From the NCBI GenBank assembly GCA_030603565.1, contig JAUVXM010000002.1, positions 1-64,000 on the forward strand: a DNA stretch of 64,000 nt, read 5' to 3'. Shown piece after piece: positions 52,277 to 61,941 of this stretch (within the stretch, counting starts at the first letter, position 1; each line of letters starts with the position of its first letter). Position numbers and translations under genes: made by a program. The notes beneath the pieces were generated by a model that saw nothing but the letters and a program-made list of their open reading frames with translations, was not told where the DNA came from and ran no database searches. This stretch comes from Candidatus Aminicenantota bacterium (GTDB lineage: Bacteria; Acidobacteriota; Aminicenantia; Aminicenantales; Aminicenantaceae).

Positions 52277-53773
52277 TCATCTCTCAGAATAATCCAGTAT
52301 CTCGATCTTTAGTTTCCCGATTATCTCAGAGATAGAGGTTATCATCTCTTTGAACATATTCTCATCCAGGTTGCTGTGACCGAATTTAAGGTGAGTGGCA
52401 TCAGTATAATATTCTCCACTGGCCTTATCAACAGCCAGCCATTTAGCATCCAGGCTGACCCATTCGCCTACATAGACTTCCGGCCACATATGATAAGCAA
52501 ACAGTCCTCCTCCATACATAATACCTACAGACGCCCTGGCAGGAATTCCCACAGCCCGGCATAAGGAGATAAAAAGCACAGTATATTCACTGCAGTCCCC
52601 TTTTCGGTTATTGAATATTTCTTTTGCTGAGGCAAACCCTACATCATAATTTGGCGTCATATTTTTATCGACCCATTCCGCTATTTTCTTGGCGGCACGC
52701 CAAGAGTTTCGCTCAGTCCCAATAATATCATTTGCTGCCTCAACAATTTCCGGAGCATCCGCCTGACAAAAAACCGTTGGTTTCAAGGCCGCCTGCAGCT
52801 CTTCCCTTTTTAGCGGAAAAACGCAGGCTTCTTTTTCATTAAATATCCTGGAGTATGTTCTGATCAAAAAAGAATCCCCCTCTGCTTTTATGAGCTTCTG
52901 ACTTCCATCACCCCAGGGAAATCCTTTTATCCTCTCTGCTGAAACCCCGCTTAGCTTAAACTTCATTTTCCTGACTTTTTGAGGATTATCAAATAACACA
53001 TTGGATTTAATGATAGATGAAAAGGCAATATCAAAATTTTCCTCAGAAGGCTCTTGTGCCTTCTCTTGCGACATACGAATGGAAACTGTATTAAAAAAAC
53101 CGGACCGGGTTATTGACTTATATATATCTCCCTCTTCATTGATCCACTCCTCTACCTCAATCGGAATTATTGACTTAAGCTCTGACTTTAAATGCCACAA
53201 TTTTAACCTTTCCCCCAGGATTAGAGTCTCCTCCTCGCCCAATATTTCAACCCGGCAGTCTGAAAAAGAGTAAGCTATCGGATCAAGAATTTTATAATTA
53301 AGAATATTTCCCGGTTTAAAATCCCCACCTCGTATAATGTTTTCCAGCGGCACCTCAAGATAAAACTCTTTATCATAAAGCAATTCTTTTACAACCTCTC
53401 CGGCAAGTTTAAAAATAACTTTCTCTGGAGTTATTTCTGCTTTAATAACAGTTTCTATTTCCGACATCCTGGTCTTTAATAAAACCTCCAGTGGTTTTTT
53501 TTTAAGATCAGTCAAAGACTCCTGGATGCTTATAATCTCTACCGGGTTGCCTCCAAAGCGGGAAACCTTCATTCTGGACTGGTTAAAGGCCTCAATCAGC
53601 TTTTTTCCTTCTTTTTTTATTATTGTCTCTTGGCTATGACTGTACCCGACCTTGATCCCATTCATATAAATACCCATCCAGAATTCAGAAGGATTTTCTA
53701 TTTGAATTCCTGAACCTGTCTGTATGGACAATAAAAAAAGGGAAACAATGATCAATATTCTTGTTTTTTTCAT
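52277..53773 (-). CDS. Exported transglutaminase-like protein
   Basis: A protein of about 498 residues. The start at 53773 (MKKTRILIIVSLFLLSIQ) has GGAG 6 nt upstream and gives a signal peptide; the track start is 33 bp earlier. A large beta-rich N-terminal part is followed by the transglutaminase/protease core at about 375-470. Its catalytic Cys is in NRKGDCSEYTVLF, the His in FAYHMWPEVYVG and the Asp in VSLDAKWLAVD. It is 40 bp downstream of the sigma-54 regulator gene on the same strand, so it is probably part of that operon. It may process a peptide or murein-linked signal. Confidence 0.83.
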   Translation of the reverse strand: MKKTRILIIVSLFLLSIQTGSGIQIENPSEFWMGIYMNGIKVGYSHSQETIIKKEGKKLIEAFNQSRMKVSRFGGNPVEIISIQESLTDLKKKPLEVLLKTRMSEIETVIKAEITPEKVIFKLAGEVVKELLYDKEFYLEVPLENIIRGGDFKPGNILNYKILDPIAYSFSDCRVEILGEEETLILGERLKLWHLKSELKSIIPIEVEEWINEEGDIYKSITRSGFFNTVSIRMSQEKAQEPSEENFDIAFSSIIKSNVLFDNPQKVRKMKFKLSGVSAERIKGFPWGDGSQKLIKAEGDSFLIRTYSRIFNEKEACVFPLKREELQAALKPTVFCQADAPEIVEAANDIIGTERNSWRAAKKIAEWVDKNMTPNYDVGFASAKEIFNNRKGDCSEYTVLFISLCRAVGIPARASVGIMYGGGLFAYHMWPEVYVGEWVSLDAKWLAVDKASGEYYTDATHLKFGHSNLDENMFKEMITSISEIIGKLKIEILDYSER

Positions 53774-53813
53774 GATTAACTCCAAAAAATTAAGTCCGCA
53801 ACCCAAAATCTTG

Positions 53814-55151
53814 CTAAATAGAAATATTATAGTCCTTAATTTTTTTATCCAGGGTAGGTCGGCTGATCTGCAGGATCTGGCTTGCCTGAGTCTTTGAACC
53901 TTTTACAGATTTTAATACATGCTGAATATATTGACTTTCCACCTCTTTTATAGGGACAAGTTTCTGCGGAAACAGTTTTTTTTCTCCGCTTTCAAGTGGC
54001 AGGTTTTCATCTAAAATAACATCACCCTTTGCCAGGATAACCGCTCTGGTCAAAGCATTTTCCAGCTCTCTCACATTACCTTTCCAGGGGATATTTAAAA
54101 GAGTCCTCATAACCTGGGGCGGCACTTTTCGTACATTCTTGCGTAGCTCCCGGTTGATCTTTTCAAGCAGATAAGCTACAAGCTCTGGGATATCCTCCTT
54201 CCTTTCACGCAAAGGAGGCAGGTTTATCTCCACAACTTTCAAACGGTAATACAGATCCTCCCGGAACTGTTCTTTTTTGATTAAAGCTATAAGGTCCTGG
54301 TTTGTCGCAGCAATAATCCGGGCCTCTGTTTTTAACACTTTTTCACCACCAACCTTCATAAAATCCCGGGATTCGATCACCCGCAGCATCTTTGACTGCA
54401 GATTAGGAGAGACATCACCCACTTCATCCAGGAATAGAGTCCCTTTTCCGGCTATCTCAAACTTCCCTTTTGTCTCATATACGGCATCTGTAAAAGCACC
54501 TTTTACATGGCCAAAAAGCTCGCTTTCCAGTAAAGTATCGGAAATAGCGGAACAGTTTATCACAATAAACGGCTCGTTTTTAAAATGACTGTTGTAATGA
54601 ATTGCTTTGGCACACAACTCCTTCCCGGTACCGCTTTCCCCTTGAATAAGCACATTAGCCCTATTATTTACAACGGAACCTATTAACTTGAACACTTCCC
54701 GCATCCGGGAAGAGCGTCCGATGATATTATCAATTGTATATTCCTTTAATTTCTCTTCCACAAGATAGCTGAGCTTATTTTCCAACCCCCTGGCTTGAAA
54801 GGCTTTATCAATAGTCAGATCCAGTTCCACATAATCAAGCGGTTTGACCAAATATTCAAAAGCGCCTGATTTTATAGCTTCCACAGTTGTTTTCATATCA
54901 TCATAAGCGGTTATTATAATGATATGCGCTTTCTCATTTATTTCCTTGATCTTTCTTAGGGCTTCAAGTCCGTTGATATCAGGAAGTCGAATATCAAGGA
55001 TGACAAGATCAGGGAAATTCTCCTCATATTTCTGTAAGCCCTCCCGGCCATCCTCTGCCAGAGTGATCTCATAGCCTTCCCCGGATGAAAAATGAGCAGC
55101 CAGTGTTTTTCTGATCAATGGGTCGTCATCGATAATTAAAATTGTTTTCAT
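53814..55151 (-). CDS. Sigma-54-dependent response regulator (NtrC family)
   Basis: A 445-residue cytosolic regulator. The receiver domain (residues 1-120) has the phospho-Asp in LVILDIRLPD. The AAA+ domain has Walker A GESGTGKE, the sigma-54 loop GAFTDA in place of GAFTGA, and Walker B LFLDEVGD. A Fis-type HTH closes the protein (SKTQASQILQISRPTLDKKI). It begins at the last base of the kinase stop (TAATG overlap), so the two are a cognate pair. GAFTDA is a known natural variant, so activity is expected. Confidence 0.92.
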   Translation of the reverse strand: MKTILIIDDDPLIRKTLAAHFSSGEGYEITLAEDGREGLQKYEENFPDLVILDIRLPDINGLEALRKIKEINEKAHIIIITAYDDMKTTVEAIKSGAFEYLVKPLDYVELDLTIDKAFQARGLENKLSYLVEEKLKEYTIDNIIGRSSRMREVFKLIGSVVNNRANVLIQGESGTGKELCAKAIHYNSHFKNEPFIVINCSAISDTLLESELFGHVKGAFTDAVYETKGKFEIAGKGTLFLDEVGDVSPNLQSKMLRVIESRDFMKVGGEKVLKTEARIIAATNQDLIALIKKEQFREDLYYRLKVVEINLPPLRERKEDIPELVAYLLEKINRELRKNVRKVPPQVMRTLLNIPWKGNVRELENALTRAVILAKGDVILDENLPLESGEKKLFPQKLVPIKEVESQYIQHVLKSVKGSKTQASQILQISRPTLDKKIKDYNISI

Positions 55152-56629
55152 TATTCCTCGTTACAGGGAATAAGGATTTCAAAAGAAGTCCCTACTCCCT
55201 TTTGTGATATAACCTTGATCGAACCAGCATGCTGTTCGATTATTTTCAAAGCGATAGCCAAACCCAGGCCTATTCCCTGGGCTTTAGTGGTATAAAAAGG
55301 CTCAAAAATATCCTTGATATCTTTTTCCGGGATACCCGGTCCATTATCGGATATTTTAATCTTTATTTTACTCTCTTTCTGTATGGAAATCCGGGTAACG
55401 TCAATATCGATCTTCCCGCCCTTATCTACTGCTTCGCAGGAATTTTGAATGATATTTAAAATTACCTGCCTAATTTTATCTGCATCAACTTGTACTTCAG
55501 GAAGCCCCTTCTGGCAATAAGATTCCAGTTTGACTTCCTTCAACTCTAAGAGATCAGCCATCATTTTTAGCGACCCTTCAATTATCTGTTCGATAGAAAA
55601 ATATTCCAGATTCAACTCGGAGACTCTGGCAAAATTAAGAAGTTCTTTAATAAATTTTTCTATAACAGCGATTCCCTCCCGGGAGATATTAAGATAAGCT
55701 TTCTCCGCTTCACTCAGTATATTTTTTTCAAACAGTTTTTGGATATTAAGTTTTACCGATGTCAAAGGATTTCTGATCTCATGGGCGATCCCTGCTGAAA
55801 TATGACCGATCGAAGCTAACTTTTCTACCTGGACCAATTTTTTATTGGCATCTTCCACCCTCTCTTTAAACAAGAGAAGCTTGCGACTCATTTCATTAAA
55901 ACCTTTTGCCAGATTACCAATCTCATCCTGCGAGTCTATATCAATTTTAAGCGAGAAATCTCCGCGGCTTATCTTAACAGTACCATCAACCAATTTTTTA
56001 ATCGGTTCAGTTATCTTTCTGGTCAGCCAGGCTACTCCCAAAACTCCTACTAACAGCCCCACGAATCCTATCAGTACAAGCAGCAGCCGGGTTTTCTGTA
56101 CTTCAGCCTTGATATCATCCTGTGATAGACCGATGTTTATAGAACCCCATTTCACAGGAGATTCGGGTAAGAAAATAGGCACTTCGATCTCTACTACACT
56201 AAATATCGGGCTGTTATCCCCTTTATCAAGTTTTCTGGATTTAGAAAAAGAATCACCCTCTTTAGCAGAAGCTGGAAGATTGCTGAACTGATAGATATCT
56301 TCATAGCCAATAATAAAATCATTAGCAACAAAAGGCCGGTTGTAGCGGTTATAAAAAATCACATACACTAGTTTTTCATCAATACGCCTTTCTATACTTT
56401 CCTTGACTCCCTCAAAATCCCAGCGGATAAAGGCCTGAAGATTTTCCTGAGCAATGTTCTTTGCCAGTAAGATCCCTTTGTCTTTTTGCTCCTCATATAT
56501 TGCCTGCACTTCCCGGCTTTGAATAACAAAGAGAATAAATACTGTCTGAGCAAGCAGCATAAGAATTACCGACACAGAAAGCTTGGTTCGTAGAGACACA
56601 TTCCACTTGATCTTATTTTTCATTTTCAA
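55151..56629 (-). CDS. Membrane sensor histidine kinase
   Basis: A 492-residue kinase. The N-terminal helix is LSVSVILMLLAQTVFILFVI, then a periplasmic sensor domain (about 40-185), a second helix (LVLIGFVGLLVGVLGVAWL), a HAMP linker (PIKKLVDGTVKISRGDFSLK), the HisKA box SAGIAHEIRNPLTSVKLN, and the ATPase N-box NIIQNSCEAVDKGG, G1 DNGPGIP and G2 GIGLGLAIALK. Its N-terminus overlaps the solute-binding protein gene by 17 bp. The tight link suggests the binding protein presents its ligand to this kinase. Confidence 0.92.
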   Translation of the reverse strand: MKMKNKIKWNVSLRTKLSVSVILMLLAQTVFILFVIQSREVQAIYEEQKDKGILLAKNIAQENLQAFIRWDFEGVKESIERRIDEKLVYVIFYNRYNRPFVANDFIIGYEDIYQFSNLPASAKEGDSFSKSRKLDKGDNSPIFSVVEIEVPIFLPESPVKWGSINIGLSQDDIKAEVQKTRLLLVLIGFVGLLVGVLGVAWLTRKITEPIKKLVDGTVKISRGDFSLKIDIDSQDEIGNLAKGFNEMSRKLLLFKERVEDANKKLVQVEKLASIGHISAGIAHEIRNPLTSVKLNIQKLFEKNILSEAEKAYLNISREGIAVIEKFIKELLNFARVSELNLEYFSIEQIIEGSLKMMADLLELKEVKLESYCQKGLPEVQVDADKIRQVILNIIQNSCEAVDKGGKIDIDVTRISIQKESKIKIKISDNGPGIPEKDIKDIFEPFYTTKAQGIGLGLAIALKIIEQHAGSIKVISQKGVGTSFEILIPCNEE

Positions 56630-58232
56630 ACCATATTTTAAATGTCCTCAAATACTGAAGGCCCATAGGGGGAATTTCCACACCCTTAACCCGCTCCTGC
56701 ATAGCAATCCTGTTCTGCTGCGAATAAAGCGGAACAGCAGGAATTTCTGAATTTAAAATCAGCTGTATTCTGTGGAACAATTTATTCCTTCTTGTCCAGC
56801 TCGGTTCTATCTCGGTCCGAGATAAAAGGCTATCAAGTTCAGAGTTAATATAACCACAATGATTTGTTTCCGATTTAGAATAAAATAATGGCCGGATGAT
56901 ATCGTCAGGGTCAGGAAAGAGCATCAGCTTATCCATTAAAATCAGATACGGCTTACGACAGTCTTTAATCTCCTTAGTAGACCTATAATAATCAACTTTT
57001 AATGATATCCCCAGGATTGAAAGCTGCTTTTTAAGTTCTCGGAAAAACTTGATCTTAAACTCGTTTCTTGGGTGAGAGAGAAAAAGGGTTATGGCTGGAA
57101 TCTTTTTATTTTGTGGAAATCCCCCCTCTTTTAATATTTTTTTTGCCCTCTCCGGATAATAAGTAGTTCTGTCATCCGTAAGAAACAGTCCCGGCAGTTT
57201 GGGAGGAATAAAACTGTATAACAGCTCCTTTTTATAACGTGCTTCGTGGGTTTCTTGAATAAGCTCACTTTTATTTATCCCCCAGAAAATCGCCCGGCGT
57301 AGAATTATATTATTTAGAGGCGAGATGTGACAGCTCATACCTAAGTAAACGGGATTAAGGGAGCCATCCTCAAATATAAAATAGTCTGATTTAAGCAGTC
57401 TATTTGAAAGGACAGGTATGGAATCAATCTCACCATTAAAAAAATGCTCCAGGGTGTATAAAGGGCAGAATTCCACTACTTCCAAGCGGGGAGAACCTTG
57501 AAAATACTGCTCATTCCTGATCAGTCGGACTCCGCAAATTTTCAGTCGTGTATCTCTTATCCAGGAGTCGAATTTAAACGGTCCTGTCCCTGATGGCTTA
57601 CGGAAAAAATCTTTTCCTTTCTCAAGCACAAGCTTCCGGGGTAATATCTTGCAGAAATGCATACTCATCAAATATAAGGCCAATGTCAGAGGCTTTTTCC
57701 AGAGAATCTCTATAGTTAATTCATCAATGACTTTTATCCCTGAGATACCCTTTGTTCTTCCGGCGTGGAAATCGGAAGCACCGGCTATTCTTGTTGCTAA
57801 AAATTGATAATAGGGCGAATTGACTTCAGGGTCCAGCAGTCTTTCCAATGAAAATTTTACATCATGGGCAGTGAGTTCTTCCCCATGATGGAATTTGACT
57901 CCTTTTCTTAAATAAAAACGATATCTTTTTCCATCAGGAGACGTCTCCCAATATTCAGCCAGAGCAGGGACAATGTCAAAATTATTATTCCGGTTTTCCA
58001 ACCTTACTAATCCATCAAAAATCTGCTCAGATACAAATATCGACGAATCCGAATTAACAGGGTCTAACTGTACCTTGAATGTATCTGAAAACAATTTTAT
58101 GCGGAATACGTTCTTCTGTGGCGCCGAATTTATAATAATTCCCTCTATAGAACCTGAACCTATAACTATTGCTGATTGAAATAAAAAGAAAAATGCAATA
58201 AAGAAAAGATTTATCCTGCTAATAATCCTCAT
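56613..58232 (-). CDS. Family-5 extracellular solute-binding protein (peptide-type)
   Basis: A 539-residue exported protein with signal peptide (ISRINLFFIAFFFLFQSAIV). SBP_bac_5 marks include IFVSEQIFDGLVRLENRNNN, YRFYLRKGVKFHHGEELTAH and LSLTVILLK-like lobes further on (TIEILWKKPLTLALYLM). No permease or ATPase genes follow. It is fused in transcript to a histidine kinase and response regulator, so it probably acts as a ligand sensor rather than transporter part. The 5' leader contains a dispersed repeat ending just before the start. Confidence 0.87.
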   Translation of the reverse strand: MRIISRINLFFIAFFFLFQSAIVIGSGSIEGIIINSAPQKNVFRIKLFSDTFKVQLDPVNSDSSIFVSEQIFDGLVRLENRNNNFDIVPALAEYWETSPDGKRYRFYLRKGVKFHHGEELTAHDVKFSLERLLDPEVNSPYYQFLATRIAGASDFHAGRTKGISGIKVIDELTIEILWKKPLTLALYLMSMHFCKILPRKLVLEKGKDFFRKPSGTGPFKFDSWIRDTRLKICGVRLIRNEQYFQGSPRLEVVEFCPLYTLEHFFNGEIDSIPVLSNRLLKSDYFIFEDGSLNPVYLGMSCHISPLNNIILRRAIFWGINKSELIQETHEARYKKELLYSFIPPKLPGLFLTDDRTTYYPERAKKILKEGGFPQNKKIPAITLFLSHPRNEFKIKFFRELKKQLSILGISLKVDYYRSTKEIKDCRKPYLILMDKLMLFPDPDDIIRPLFYSKSETNHCGYINSELDSLLSRTEIEPSWTRRNKLFHRIQLILNSEIPAVPLYSQQNRIAMQERVKGVEIPPMGLQYLRTFKIWFENEK

Positions 58233-58240
58233 TTCCTTTC

Positions 58241-58296
58241 GTTTTCGATGTAATCTATATTTATAATCGACATTTCTTATGAATAGTTCAGGTTAG
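58241..58296. repeat. Dispersed repeat, copy 5 (complete end)
   Basis: TTTTCGATGTAATC, TTTATAATCGACATTTCTTA and TGAATAGTTCAGGTTAG are consecutive. This is the best preserved end. It mirrors the left end at 30532 and matches the right end at 30640-30664. The other edge lies 9 bp upstream of the solute-binding protein ATG. Confidence 0.75.
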
Positions 58297-58391
58297 ATAC
58301 AGTTTACCTGATAACCAATAGAATGTAAAGATTTTTTACAAGAAAGAAAGTGACCCTGTCCATGAAGAATCCAGGCAAGCTGACCTGATTC

Positions 58392-59360
58392 TTATTTCAG
58401 CTCCTTAGACAGCACATAGAAATCCCGCATGCGTTCTTTGATTTTTTTGTAACGAAAGTCAATTATTTTATATCCATCCTTTAATATAGAACAAAAAGCT
58501 TCCTTGGTTTTTTTTCTCCAGTCAACCGGAATATTACGAACTTCTTTATCTAAAACATCTGTTTCCTGCAGCATGGCATAGAAATCATAAGGTATTTCAA
58601 TAAGCATAATGTTGCCCAAGGAACAGCCACTTTTTTTTGCTAAAGGCAGGCAAACTTGCCCGGTTTTCCCCCTGACTTCCCGGCTTTCAGAATAGATAAT
58701 TAATCTATCTTTTTCGAGTAATAAGTCCAAGTCATATTCAGGCCTCTTGATCTCTTTCTTTAAATCCCATGATACAAAAAGGCGGTCACCGGGGACATCT
58801 ACCCTGTTTAGTTTTCCCGCAAATCCTTCATAAAATGCCTCTTTATAAGCTATAACTTCCATTCCAAATATATGGAAATTTCGATAGGCATTTACTCCGG
58901 TTAAAGGATCAAAAGTGCAGGTAATTGTATTAATGCCTAAAATCCCTAATACTTTTTGCCTTTGAAACTGTTTTAAAAAAAAACCCAGGCCATATTTTTG
59001 AAAATCCGGCTTCACTGAAGCATACTGGGAATAAAATTCCAGGTTAGCCGGATTTTTATAGCCAATATTCAGGTCTTTGATCCCAACATAGCCATAAGAA
59101 AATCCAACCAGGTGCTCTCTATTTCTGGGAAATCCCCCATTTTTATCCTCTAAATATATTCCTATATAGAGGCTGCTTCCATCATTGAAAATGTTTTCGC
59201 CAGCCATATTCCTGGCTGCTGAAAAGTTATCATCCGGGTCCTCCCATATCTCATATCTCAACTCTTCAAACTTTGTATAATCAGCTAACTTATCTGAAGT
59301 TTCAACCGCAAATAAAAAACGCCTTCCCTTTGACTCATGGATCACTTCTAAATTTCTCAT
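58392..59360 (-). CDS. GNAT-superfamily protein (COG3375-like)
   Basis: A 322-residue cytosolic protein. Two GNAT-like features are visible: VKPDFQKYGLGFFLKQFQRQ, the acetyl-CoA binding segment, and the CTFDPLTGVNAYRNFHIFGM stretch typical of the COG3375 group. PGDRLFVSWDL follows, also common to that group. The substrate is unknown. It lies alone between the SBP cluster and the CehA/McbA gene. No promoter is certain. Confidence 0.7.
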   Translation of the reverse strand: MRNLEVIHESKGRRFLFAVETSDKLADYTKFEELRYEIWEDPDDNFSAARNMAGENIFNDGSSLYIGIYLEDKNGGFPRNREHLVGFSYGYVGIKDLNIGYKNPANLEFYSQYASVKPDFQKYGLGFFLKQFQRQKVLGILGINTITCTFDPLTGVNAYRNFHIFGMEVIAYKEAFYEGFAGKLNRVDVPGDRLFVSWDLKKEIKRPEYDLDLLLEKDRLIIYSESREVRGKTGQVCLPLAKKSGCSLGNIMLIEIPYDFYAMLQETDVLDKEVRNIPVDWRKKTKEAFCSILKDGYKIIDFRYKKIKERMRDFYVLSKELK

Positions 59361-59482
59361 TTAATCTAATTTTACCGAAACATGCTGTTAAAAGGCAAGA
59401 GGCTACTTGCCTGTAAGAAAAGAGTTTGAATCAAATCAAATTTTAATATATATAATATGAGGATAATACATTGGAGGAAAAA

Positions 59483-61927
59483 ATGAATATCCTAAGAAAA
59501 ATTTTAGCTCTTACATGTTTACTTTGTATCCCGATTGCCCTGACTGCTGCCCAAGGACAGCCCAAAATCACTCAAAACGAAGACCATGTCATCTCTTTTG
59601 GAAATAATCTGGCGATTATTGGCGCTTCCTCTCGAATTTTTCAATCCATCTTAAACTATCCTGTTGCCGATACTATGGGATGCCTGATCAGCTTTGTCCC
59701 TGCCGGAGAAAATCTTAACAACACACTTTGCATAGGCTCTCCATACCTTAAACTCAGGGATAAACAGGAGTTCGTTGCTTATTCCTCTGTTAAAAAGATA
59801 GAAAGTTTGACTCCCGAAAGTTCCCTGAGTATGGAGGCAACCGGAAATTATGAGGGATACCGGGGAGAAAAAGCCAGTATTACAACGACTTACAATTTTA
59901 TCCCACAATCAGGAAAAATAGATATTTCCTCCACCATAAAAAATACCGGCAAAAATACAATAGATAAATTCTCCTACTCGGTCTATTGCGGAACAAACAC
60001 CCGTTATTCTTTTTCCCCTTTTCACAAAGAAATATTCCCCGGTTTAAACTTCCAAATATATCAGAAAGAAGACCTGGCTCTAGGCTGGATAAACCTTAAT
60101 TCGACATCAGATAACGATACAGACTCTCTAGCCCCGGAAGAAAGCTTTAATGTCCGCTACTCTATGTTGGTCGGCAGCCAGGTTGCCACTTTGATGGAAA
60201 GGGTTTATCAGATCCTGGGGGTAAAAACTGTACAAGCCGGAATCCTCCTGGAAGAATATAAGGGAAACCTGGCTGAAGTGATTATAAGTGACGTCTTATC
60301 CGGATCGATTTTTTTCCGCACATTTTTAACATCAAAAAAGATCATAGGCATCCCCCTTCCAGAAGGCACTTATTCCGCCAGGGCAAATCTATTTCCAGCT
60401 GTACAGAGGACAACCTTTGCTGCAGGTTCTGGTATAGAAAATATCTGTATCATAAAAGATACTGCCAAGGGAAAAATCAAGGTCCGAATCTTAACCGGAC
60501 AGGGGGAATTTGTCCCGGGAAAAGTTACTTTTATTGGTCTATCCCCAACTGAATCCCCTTACTTCAAGCCGGACAACCCCTTGATAACCGGAAAATACTG
60601 GGAGACATTTAAAAACTCACGCTTCTCCGGTGAACAAAGCCTCGAGATCACTCTGCCGGTCGGAACCTATCTTATCTATGCTTCCCGCGGCCCTGAATAT
60701 TCGTTCGACCAACAGGTAGTAGAAATCCTGAAAAACGACCAGCAAAAATTTGACTTCCATATCAATAAAGAAGTCGATACAGCAGATTTGATATCCATAG
60801 ACCCCCATATGCATACAACAAAATCAGATGGGAAGATGAGCATTGCAGCCCGGCTGAAATCCCTGGCAGCCGAAGGCATTGAAGTAGCCATTTTAACAGA
60901 CCATAACTATATCACCAACTATCTCCCTGCTCTTAAATCCACAGGCCTGGAAAATATTCTTTCTTTAATATCAGGGAATGAAGTAACCATCAACGGAATG
61001 ATCCACTATAATACTTACCCTCTGACATGCCGGGAAGATAAGAAAAACAATGGAGCAATAAATCCGGTATCCGACACTGTGACCCCCCTCTTTAAACTAA
61101 GCCGAGATACCGACCCCGAAACTCTTATACAGGTAAATCATCCCAGAAGCGGCAGCCTAGGCTATTTCAATATGCTCCAGCTTGACCCGGAAACAGCCGC
61201 CTATGCTTTAAAAGGTTTTGACACTTCTTTTGATGTTCTGGAAATAATAAACGGTCCTTACTGCCATCCGGCCAATGCCGCTTCCATCCAGGATTGGCTT
61301 CATCTTTTAGACCGCGGCTACTACTATCCCCTGGTAGGTTCCTCTGATTCACACGGAATCGACCGAAGAGAGCCTGGATACTCACGCACATATGTCTATT
61401 ACAAAGGTGAAAAGGGAGGCGACCTTGATGAAAATGCCCTGATACAAGCAATAAAATGGGGCCACTCATTTGCCAGTAATGGCCCAATAATCGATGTTAA
61501 AGTCAATGATACTTTTAAGTGTGGAGATACCTTAACAGACAAAGACGGGAATGTGGACTTAGAAGTCAGAGTCCAAAGTGCTTCCTGGGTCGCTTTGGAT
61601 GCGGCCCGGCTAATAATCAATGGAAAAAGAAAATTGGGATTTCCGATACAACAAAAAGACCCAGGGGCCTTAGATTTTACAAAAAATATTCAGCTGAATA
61701 TCAAAGAGGATTCCTATATTGTGGTCGAAATCTTAGGCAAAAAAAGCCTCTATCCTGTTATGCAGGCCACAGCCCGCAACGGACTTTCAAGTAACGCTAT
61801 CCTTCCCTATGCTTTAACCAATCCCATCTTTATCGATGTGGATGGAAATGGAAAATTCGACCCCCCTATAAAGGACGAAATCAGACTCGTCGATCAAATA
61901 CCGGAAACTGACAATACAGAAAAATAG
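59483..61927 (+). CDS. Exported CehA/McbA-type PHP-domain metallohydrolase
   Basis: A protein of about 814 residues. I prefer the ATG at 59483, because TTGGAGG at the track start is its ribosome-binding site. A signal peptide (ILRKILALTCLLCIPIALTA) leads to a beta-sandwich N-terminal half and a C-terminal PHP metal site: SIDPHMHTTKSDGKMS (about 436), AILTDHNYITN, VNHPRSG and VGSSDSHGIDRREPGYS. CehA/McbA-type proteins include carbaryl- and peptide-processing hydrolases; the natural substrate here is unknown. It is divergent from the GNAT-like gene. Confidence 0.83.
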   Translation: MNILRKILALTCLLCIPIALTAAQGQPKITQNEDHVISFGNNLAIIGASSRIFQSILNYPVADTMGCLISFVPAGENLNNTLCIGSPYLKLRDKQEFVAYSSVKKIESLTPESSLSMEATGNYEGYRGEKASITTTYNFIPQSGKIDISSTIKNTGKNTIDKFSYSVYCGTNTRYSFSPFHKEIFPGLNFQIYQKEDLALGWINLNSTSDNDTDSLAPEESFNVRYSMLVGSQVATLMERVYQILGVKTVQAGILLEEYKGNLAEVIISDVLSGSIFFRTFLTSKKIIGIPLPEGTYSARANLFPAVQRTTFAAGSGIENICIIKDTAKGKIKVRILTGQGEFVPGKVTFIGLSPTESPYFKPDNPLITGKYWETFKNSRFSGEQSLEITLPVGTYLIYASRGPEYSFDQQVVEILKNDQQKFDFHINKEVDTADLISIDPHMHTTKSDGKMSIAARLKSLAAEGIEVAILTDHNYITNYLPALKSTGLENILSLISGNEVTINGMIHYNTYPLTCREDKKNNGAINPVSDTVTPLFKLSRDTDPETLIQVNHPRSGSLGYFNMLQLDPETAAYALKGFDTSFDVLEIINGPYCHPANAASIQDWLHLLDRGYYYPLVGSSDSHGIDRREPGYSRTYVYYKGEKGGDLDENALIQAIKWGHSFASNGPIIDVKVNDTFKCGDTLTDKDGNVDLEVRVQSASWVALDAARLIINGKRKLGFPIQQKDPGALDFTKNIQLNIKEDSYIVVEILGKKSLYPVMQATARNGLSSNAILPYALTNPIFIDVDGNGKFDPPIKDEIRLVDQIPETDNTEK

Positions 61928-61941
61928 CACCCCAAATAAAG

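Noticed and set aside
55845-56291. Plus-strand 148-aa ORF
   Set aside because: Serine/threonine-rich antisense shadow of the histidine kinase.
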